Source: Cyanobacteria bacterium UBA11370
Lineage (GTDB): Bacteria > Cyanobacteriota > Cyanobacteriia > Cyanobacteriales > Coleofasciculaceae
Length of the DNA: 64,000 nt
Direction of reading: 5' to 3'
Assembly: GCA_003486645.1 (NCBI GenBank)
Contig: DNGI01000321.1
Span: forward strand, 42,735 to 106,734
How positions within the stretch are numbered: the stretch's first letter is position 1; every line of letters starts with the position of its first letter. The position numbers were made by a program, and so were the translations under genes. The notes beneath the pieces were generated by a model. That model was given only the letters and a program-made list of their open reading frames with translations. It was not told the DNA's origin and made no database searches. Positions 22,362-29,000 of the stretch are shown here, piece by piece.

Positions 22362-23891
22362 TCAAAGCAGATCGAGGATTTCTTGCAGCGCTACTTGGTC
22401 ATCCTCTTTAATTCTTCGCAGTCCGCCTTCAGCCAGTTTTACCCAACTGACACTCTTACCGATTAACGAAGCTAGATGAGCCTGTGTCCAGCCTTTAGAT
22501 TGGCGAGCTTGTTTGAGTGCTGCCCCTGTAACTTTGGTTGAATGGGTACAAGGTTCAAGAGCTGGCTTTTCAGGCGAGTGAGTACTTGTGTCATTAGTTT
22601 CTTGAAGCTTTGTGGAGTTACGCTTTTCAGAAACCTTTTTAGCAATTCTGGCTTTTCGATGTTCAAACTCTTTTAGTGCCACCTCAACATCGGTTGGGGT
22701 AGTAATCGTGACCACACCGTTGAGCCAATCTGTAAAGAACCCATCTGGCATCCGGTTATTTTTAGGAGCTGTTGCTACTGGATCTATCTCTCCATCTTTT
22801 TCATTGGGTAAAATAGCCCAGCTCGGTCGCAGTGCTTCAGGAAATGATGGGTCAAACTGAATCCCAAACTGAATTTCTGTCAGAGACTCCAGAAGGCGAT
22901 AGACCTGTTTAACGAAGCGTGAACGTCTACGCCTGTCCCTACCAATAGCTTCTATCTCTTGAGTAGACATAACTGCCGATACCAATGACCGAATGCTGTA
23001 CTTACCGTTTGGATGAGCGCGGCGGTTTTGGATCAGGTAAAGCGCTAAGGCAGGGGCTAACTCTTGCCGATGAGGGTCGAGGTCAAAGATAGCTTTATTT
23101 ATGAATCCATACTGGTACAGTGCCTTGTTTTCTCGCTCCCCTTCTTTATTGAGGAAGTTGCGCGTCCAAGGTCCAGGTTGAACCTGGATCGCGACTTCAA
23201 ACAGTTCGTCTGGATTACCGAATAAGTCGTTCTGATAATATTCTTCTACACTGACTATCCAGACGGGAGAGCGTTCGATGATCGTCAGATTTAGATTGCC
23301 TTCCTGCCATTGGATCTTTGCGCCAAGCGTGCCCAAGATACAGGCTAGGTCGGCAACCGCCTTGAGTTTCTGAGATTTTTTAAGCTTATTTCCCCGATGC
23401 AGGTGCAGCATCTTGATCAAGTCACTACCTAAGAGCGTGAAGGAATCTAGCCAAGGCTGTTGCTGCTGAACCGCATAAGTCGCAAATAATGCATGTAACC
23501 GTGTCGCGTGGACTCCGTACTGCTCTAAGATCTCTTGTTCAGCAAAGCTGGTGATGAATCCGGGTTGATGCTTTTGCTGGTTCAGGATGTAAAACTCAAT
23601 GTAACGTCCTTTACCAAACCGTCGTTGGAAGTAAAGGCGACCAGCGCTGTATTCATGCCAGTCTGGAGTTTTGAGAAATGCCTGGGTGGCACTAATCACT
23701 GGTGCTCCAGTTGCCGTCATCTCGATTGATCTGTGTGTGAATAGTGGTGTTTTTGCATGAAGTTGGCCTGTGGGTTTCCGGAGGCGTTTTTTGCCTTCTT
23801 GGACTAGCGGTATGTCTAATCCGGTAATTTCTAGCTGGAATGCACCAGGCTGAGATTTTCTTGCTCCTCTACTATTGTCTCTTCTTGACAT
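22362..23891 (-). CDS. plasmid protein with C-terminal XRE helix-turn-helix, possible second initiator
   Basis: About 509 residues from ATG 23891 (MSRRDNSRGARKS). An in-frame TTG at 23930 is less likely, because the upstream small gene ends with TAATG overlapping this ATG. The C-terminus (about 450-509) is a clear XRE-type HTH: ALKQARQSKGWTQAHLASLI then GKSVSWVKLAEGG. The body has YSAGRLYFQRRFGKGRYIEF, HATRLHALFATYAVQQQQPW and ALALYLIQNRRAHPNGKYSI, giving a winged-helix look similar to some plasmid Rep proteins. I do not recognise a named family. It reads away from the origin-like region and ends 0.15 kb before the iteron cluster side, so an initiator or origin-regulator role is plausible but inferred. 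Confidence 0.7.
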   Translation of the reverse strand: MSRRDNSRGARKSQPGAFQLEITGLDIPLVQEGKKRLRKPTGQLHAKTPLFTHRSIEMTATGAPVISATQAFLKTPDWHEYSAGRLYFQRRFGKGRYIEFYILNQQKHQPGFITSFAEQEILEQYGVHATRLHALFATYAVQQQQPWLDSFTLLGSDLIKMLHLHRGNKLKKSQKLKAVADLACILGTLGAKIQWQEGNLNLTIIERSPVWIVSVEEYYQNDLFGNPDELFEVAIQVQPGPWTRNFLNKEGERENKALYQYGFINKAIFDLDPHRQELAPALALYLIQNRRAHPNGKYSIRSLVSAVMSTQEIEAIGRDRRRRSRFVKQVYRLLESLTEIQFGIQFDPSFPEALRPSWAILPNEKDGEIDPVATAPKNNRMPDGFFTDWLNGVVTITTPTDVEVALKEFEHRKARIAKKVSEKRNSTKLQETNDTSTHSPEKPALEPCTHSTKVTGAALKQARQSKGWTQAHLASLIGKSVSWVKLAEGGLRRIKEDDQVALQEILDLL

Positions 23892-24085
23892 TAGTTTTGT
23901 CCTCTCCCAAACGGTTGTTTGGTGAACCAAGCCTTGAGCAAGGTTCGGAGCGGCGTGACTAGGTAAAGAACCAATGTACTATTCTTGGCAAGACTGAACC
24001 CGACAGTTAGCCCTTTGCGCTGTCGTGATTTGTTTAAGTTGAGGGGAGCCGTCGCTGGTTGTTTAGGAGAAAATTTGGCTGTCAT
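23891..24085 (-). CDS. small basic protein coupled to the HTH gene
   Basis: 64 residues from ATG 24085 (MTAKFSPKQPATAPLNLNKS...). Its TAA overlaps the ATG of the downstream 509-residue gene as TAATG, which argues for translation. The product is basic, with a hydrophobic stretch (STLVLYLVTPL). No family recognised. It lies between the ParB-like gene 24125-25234 and the HTH gene in one minus-strand unit. Confidence 0.5.
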   Translation of the reverse strand: MTAKFSPKQPATAPLNLNKSRQRKGLTVGFSLAKNSTLVLYLVTPLRTLLKAWFTKQPFGRGQN

Positions 24086-24124
24086 TATGCACCTGGTCAA
24101 CAAACTTACTTTTACGCTTCAGCC

Positions 24125-25234
24125 TCAAGTTGTAGATATTGGTTGGAGTCTGCCTGATTGATTGGCTTGTGTTGCCAACTCAGCAGCTCTTTGAAGCTGG
24201 TAGTGTGCCCAATCCACTACACTCATTCCGGCACTTCGTGCTGCGTCTTCAAAAAGTAGTTGCAACTGAGGGGAGAACGACAGTGTAAGCGTGTAGTTTG
24301 TTTGAGAAGTTTTGTCTGGCATTTGGCTCCACCGCTCCCGCCACCAGTCACACTCAGCTCCCCGTGTATCTGCATCTTTGTCTAAGAAGCTAAGTGTTCC
24401 TAAGCGATCGCAGTAGAAGCTGTCGTTTCCGATCAGTTCCCCGCGATATTGACAACTCCAGCAGCTACGCTTGGGAAAATCCTGATTGCTGAGCGAGGTA
24501 GAAGAGGTCTGATTTAGCCGGCTGTTGCTATTGCCGTCTTTTGTAGCTGTCGCTCTATTAGGAGGATGTTTGAGGAGATTCCAGGCCGCGTCTACACTTT
24601 TTGAGTTCAGAACTTGGCGCAGAGTTTGAGCTGTTTCCAGGTTGCCTGAACTGGTTTCACGGTCTATGGTCTCAACGACTTTGGCTGCTTTGGAGTAAGT
24701 TCGACCTGAACCCAATCCCACAAGCTTGGCAAGGCGATCGCGAGTTTTCCCCTTTGAGGAAAGGTGTGGAAAATTTTCCACACCTTTCTCGGCTGGTTGA
24801 CCAGGGGCAGATTTCTGACCTGCTTCACTCATACGCTTTTTGGCTTGACGCTGCTCGATGCTTTTCCAAGCCTCGGCTTCTCGCACTTTTTGTTCTGTGG
24901 TTTTGATGCGGGAGGCGTTTTCTAGGAGTAGAGCTTCTAGTTCTGCTTCCTGTGTGGCAAACTCCCTCACCTCTACGGGAACGGTTGACCACTCTAGTTG
25001 GAGTACAGCTTTCCAGCGTCGGTGTCCCGATATGATGGTGTAATTTGGAGTAATAACCAATAGCTTGATCCATCCGGATTGCCGGATCAGTTCAACCAAC
25101 TCAGTGACATCCTCTTCTCCATAAATAGAGGAGTTGTATGGGTGTGGTCTCAAAAGCCTCGGATCTACCTGAGAAAATACAGGCGGGGGAGTTTCAGGGG
25201 GAACTTTAGTTGGTGAAGTATTCAAACTGTGCAT
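24125..25234 (-). CDS. ParB N-terminal domain protein (second ParB-like)
   Basis: A 369-residue protein. Residues 22-110 form a ParB/Srx domain: VDPRLLRPHPYNSSIYGEED, LVELIRQSGWIKLLVITP, TIISGHRRWKAVLQLEW (GHRRW box) and ELEALLLENASRIKTTEQKV. A KGKTRDRLAKLVGLGSGRTY segment follows, as in ParB-like plasmid and phage proteins. The C-terminus has a cysteine cluster (CWSCQYRG...CDRLG) and a ribbon-helix-helix-like tail (LTLSFSPQLQLLFEDAARSA). No ParA is adjacent. A 30-bp perfect palindrome lies within its codons (24759-24788). Its role may be transcriptional regulation or copy control and not segregation. Confidence 0.82.
   Translation of the reverse strand: MHSLNTSPTKVPPETPPPVFSQVDPRLLRPHPYNSSIYGEEDVTELVELIRQSGWIKLLVITPNYTIISGHRRWKAVLQLEWSTVPVEVREFATQEAELEALLLENASRIKTTEQKVREAEAWKSIEQRQAKKRMSEAGQKSAPGQPAEKGVENFPHLSSKGKTRDRLAKLVGLGSGRTYSKAAKVVETIDRETSSGNLETAQTLRQVLNSKSVDAAWNLLKHPPNRATATKDGNSNSRLNQTSSTSLSNQDFPKRSCWSCQYRGELIGNDSFYCDRLGTLSFLDKDADTRGAECDWWRERWSQMPDKTSQTNYTLTLSFSPQLQLLFEDAARSAGMSVVDWAHYQLQRAAELATQANQSGRLQPISTT
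24759..24788. repeat. 30-bp perfect palindrome containing two inverted DnaA-box-like sequences
   Basis: Each 15-bp arm reads GAAAGGTGTGGAAAA, followed directly by its complement TTTTCCACACCTTTC. The centre therefore contains TTTTCCACA twice, in head-to-head orientation, which is the DnaA box described for Synechococcus. It lies inside the ParB-like gene and encodes EKGVENFPHL there. A perfect palindrome of this length is very unlikely by chance. Confidence 0.75.
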
Positions 25235-25630
25235 TATTACTTATACGTGGACAGCAACTTAATTGATCCCCCAATTACCCAGGCTCTTCATTCATGTCTT
25301 GCAGCCTTTTCCGTGTCCTCCGATGTTCTGATACTCGGCTTGGCCGGAGAGCAGAACTACTCTGGGAGCGATTACACCTTGAAGCCCTTGGCAGTCGGTA
25401 CAAAAATGCAAGAACCCATAGCACTAGCTTGCGGGAGTCAGCTTTGATGCCTAGAATTAGGTAGGTGTAACCATCAAAAAGAGTGACCTATTGAGGGTGA
25501 TCATGGAAGTAAAGCTTCCATAAATGGAAGCAATGTTTCCAGATTAGTAGTGATTGGTAATTTTGCCAAGTCACCCGCTCCCATTAATTGGTCTTAGCTT
25601 GTTTCTATTAGCAGTTAAGTTGGTTTAAAG
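25235..25630. other. intergenic control region between divergent ParB-like and XRE genes
   Basis: This 396-bp region separates a minus-strand gene (start 25234) from a plus-strand regulator (start 25631). Only the paired palindrome at 25504-25541 stands out. A frame at 25229-25447 on the plus strand overlaps the opposing gene start and has no supporting signal. No RNA gene is recognised. Confidence 0.4.
25504..25541. promoter_or_regulatory. paired operator: two 17-bp palindromes 21 bp apart
   Basis: TGGAAG-TAAAG-CTTCCA (25504-25520) is followed after TAAA by TGGAAG-CAATG-TTTCCA (25525-25541). The first is a perfect 6-5-6 inverted repeat and the second has one mismatch. The centres are 21 bp apart, two helical turns, so two dimers would bind the same face. 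It lies 90 bp upstream of the XRE regulator, the likely ligand. Confidence 0.7.
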
Positions 25631-26017
25631 TTGGCGGCGGTGGAAGTTATAGAGAAACCAGTTAATCAAGTGAGCCAAACAATGTTCGAGCGCAGACTGG
25701 CAACTTTGCTTACTGAGCTGAGAGCTGGTCGTTCGTTCAGAGAGTTTGCCGATTTAATTGGGACAACTCATACCAATGTCCGCCAGTGGGAGCAGGGAAA
25801 GGGTGAACCCCGTTTGCGAGTGCTGACCAAAATTGCGGCTCTCAAAGGTTGGACGCTAGACGAACTGCAAAGTTATTTGGAAGGTAAATCGTTGTCCAAG
25901 AGCAGCAGTAGTGTTCAACAACTTATAATAGAAGTACGCGGTCTTTCTTTCGAGGCGGCTGCTCAGGTAGCAGCGGTTGCTGTAGAAACGATGGCAATTA
26001 AAGGAAACCAGGCTTAG
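25631..26017 (+). CDS. XRE family small DNA-binding regulator
   Basis: A 128-residue protein opening at TTG 25631 (alternatives GTG 25640 and ATG 25681). Residues 17-80 form an HTH_3/XRE domain: FERRLATLLTELRAGRSFRE, FADLIGTTHTNVRQWEQGKG and EPRLRVLTKIAALKGW. The C-terminus adds a helical tail (SFEAAAQVAAVAVETM), probably for dimerisation. The paired palindrome upstream suggests autoregulation and control of the divergent ParB-like gene. It converges on the giant polymerase-like gene, with a 12-nt gap. Confidence 0.8.
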   Translation: MAAVEVIEKPVNQVSQTMFERRLATLLTELRAGRSFREFADLIGTTHTNVRQWEQGKGEPRLRVLTKIAALKGWTLDELQSYLEGKSLSKSSSSVQQLIIEVRGLSFEAAAQVAAVAVETMAIKGNQA

Positions 26018-26029
26018 TCAGTTGATAAT

Positions 26030-29000
26030 CTAATCCCTGGTGAGTTGTGAGTTATTTTCTGGTTGATGCTGTTGTTCCAGACGCTGAAGAAGCGGAATAA
26101 TGGATTGAAAGAACTCAACGTCAGAATGACTTAAACGACTTCCTGGAGTAGCTTGCCAATTGCCAACAGAGAGCTTGGCGACCATCACCGGAGTAGTTTC
26201 CTGAACAGGTGTTAAAGTCAGGGTTTGTTGAGTCGGGTTCCAGTCAGCGGTGTATTTAGTACCTTGGTGGTGGTGAGTACCCGCTAAATCTAAAGTTTTG
26301 GCAACAACAGCCGCTACCAGTTCCGTGCGCTGCTGTTGAATGGCTTGTGCGATTAAAGACTCAGACTGTGTTGATGTGACAGCGGTTTGTGCCTGTTGAG
26401 TTTGACTGGCTTTCTGAGTCTGAGCAGCCACATCGGCAAAGGGGACAATCTTGCCATCAATATAATCCCCCAGCGGTTCCATATACAGTCCCCAGACCTG
26501 CTCTTTTCCCTGAAAACTATCTAGCTCTTTGGCACTATGCTTTTCTAGGGATGCCCATTGCTCCCGGTATTGGGGGTCAGCTATCATCTGTTGGGTAATG
26601 GGGTACTGCTTGCCGACTCGAAAAGCTACTTGTTTTTCCCCAGCTACGGCAAGCGCAATATCTCCCTCCTGGAATCCGTAGGCAGTATCCGGAGGGTAAG
26701 TCCGAGTCGTATGGCAGCGTCCGTGACCCCGCATAGCGTCAATAGTTGTGGTAACGGGCAGTGGGTTTTCTTCCCCATGCAGCTTGAGTTCATAAACCAT
26801 CTTTACAGGTTTGCCTGATATTTGTACAGGTTGAGCGCCGTTCTCAGACTGAGAGGAATGGTCTGGTGAGACGATTTTAGTGCGCTCTGGCGTTGCTTTG
26901 ATGTAATGATTTGGGGTGGCTTCCAGCTTGTACCCATGGTTTTTTAAGTACTCCTGTACCAGTTGGTCAGTACCTTTGGCATTGCCGACAACAAAGGAGC
27001 TACCTGCTTTGAGTGCCTGATTTAGAAGGGGTTTATAGTGTGACTCAAAGGTGGATTCAATTGCCGCTTGTTCCACTCCCCGCCACGGTCCGGAGCCACT
27101 GACCATGATAGTATCATCTGGCGAATATACACCCGTGTTAGCGCGATCGCCCCAAGCTTGTGAGTAATTACGGGTACTCGAAGGAGTATTAGGGGGTGCA
27201 GCGCTTGTACCAATAAACTGGGTAGCTACCTCAGCCATCGCTATGTCTTTTTTCATGTGGTGAGCGACGGCTCGATTGAGGGGAGTTAAGTTAGCTAGGG
27301 GGTTGTAGGGTTTGCTGTTGTTGGGGGATGTCTGAGTTTCTGATTGGGTTGCCTTGAACGGAGAAATTGACTCACTTGAGCCTTCGGGTGGTGGCAGTGC
27401 TGTATTTTCCCTTGATAGCAATGTGGGAAGCTGCCGCTTTGGTGGGGAAATTGCTCCTGTTGGCTCTTGGGTTTTGGTGAGATTGTCAAGTTGGCATGGA
27501 TTGAGCTTGGGAACAGCTTCGAGACGTTGATGGTACGGACTGACTTCCAGCATCGTGGTAAAGTTAGCATCTATTGCTTCTCCGCATTGCTGTTTCATAA
27601 CCAAGCGCACCTGGGGAGGTACGTCAGCCTCGACCATCCGAAAAACCGCATAGCCCCGCTCGGTTTCCGGCTCAATACTGGGGTGATTCAGATTAACTCT
27701 GATGTGGGTTACGCCTTGGGCATTCAGCCATTTTGAGGTCGAATCAGCTACTTTTTGGTCAACGGTAAGCCCCAGAGTAGGTAGCTGCTGGATTTCCCCA
27801 CTCGGCATCTCCCATTCCTGCTGAAGCTGATGGAGGATACTGGGTTGTCTTTTCAGGTTAGTAATCAGGGAAGAAGCGGTTTGTTGCTGTACACTCTGCT
27901 GGTTGTCTTGGTGTTGTTGGGTAGCACGACGCTGTTTTATCCACTCACCCCGAGTGGGGTACTCGACAGTTTCGGGTTTAATCTTCACCGAAGCAATAGT
28001 GACATTGCTGGTAATTTTTGCTTCAAAGGTTACTCCTGCTTGGAAAAGACCAGCTCTGGTCAAGGCTTCTTTAGATTCCTTCTGATTGGGGGTAAACAGT
28101 CCCGCTACTTTCTTTTCTCCGTTAATATTAATCTTAACAGCCATTCCCGGTTTAGCTTGCTTAAAGCCAATAGTAATAGTGGCTTGTTCCCCGTTGAATC
28201 GGTAATCTTTAAAATCGCCATTCTGGACTTGTCGATTAGCCCGGATAGTATTGCCATGAGAAGTAGTGGCGAGGGTGTGCGTGCCATTATTGCGTCCGTA
28301 GGTATTCAGTGCGACATCCAGTGTTTGCCCCTCCTGTAGTCGATAGGCATTTTTGAGCATTTCCACTGACCCAGCATCTAATTCGCCAATGACTTTACCA
28401 TCCAGTTTAATCACAGGTATGGGTGGGGGCTGGTACTGTTCTAAACTAACTTGATAGGTTTCCCCATTGAACGGATGAAAAGCCAATTCACAATCGTTGA
28501 CTTTACCAAACTTTATCGGTTGGGTAATTTGGGGGTGGTTGATGTGCAAATTAGCCGTAGCCACTAGATCAGCACTGATAGTTGCTTGGGCTTTAGTGCC
28601 AATGGGCAACTGTCCACCTTTAGTATCAACGATACCAAATTCCTGATACTCTCCTTGTTCTGGATCAAGCACAAACAACAGCCGTTTGTTGTAGCGGGGG
28701 TCTTCTACTGGCAAGTCGTCTCGGACTCTAATTTCTAGATTAATATCCTGGCCTTTTTTCCAGACTTCATCCTTGAGTTGATTGCTCTCTCTATTGATAC
28801 CTGTTGCTGTTAGCTCAGTGAATTGCAAAGTACCGACTTGCTCGATAATTTCTTCAGAGAAAGCGGCAAAAGCGAAGTGGGAAATTTTATAGTTTTGCTT
28901 TTGATTGGGGTTGGGTTTTATCGTTTTACCCTGGGCATTTCTTTCGGCATTCTCTGGTGAAGTGCAGATGTTCCAGGTGGCAGCAGCCATCGCCAACCTT

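Noticed and set aside
27830-28339. 169-residue plus-strand frame inside the polymerase-like gene
   Set aside because: Antisense to a strongly coding frame with recognised motifs; residue composition is Phe/Leu/Ser-rich, as expected for a shadow.
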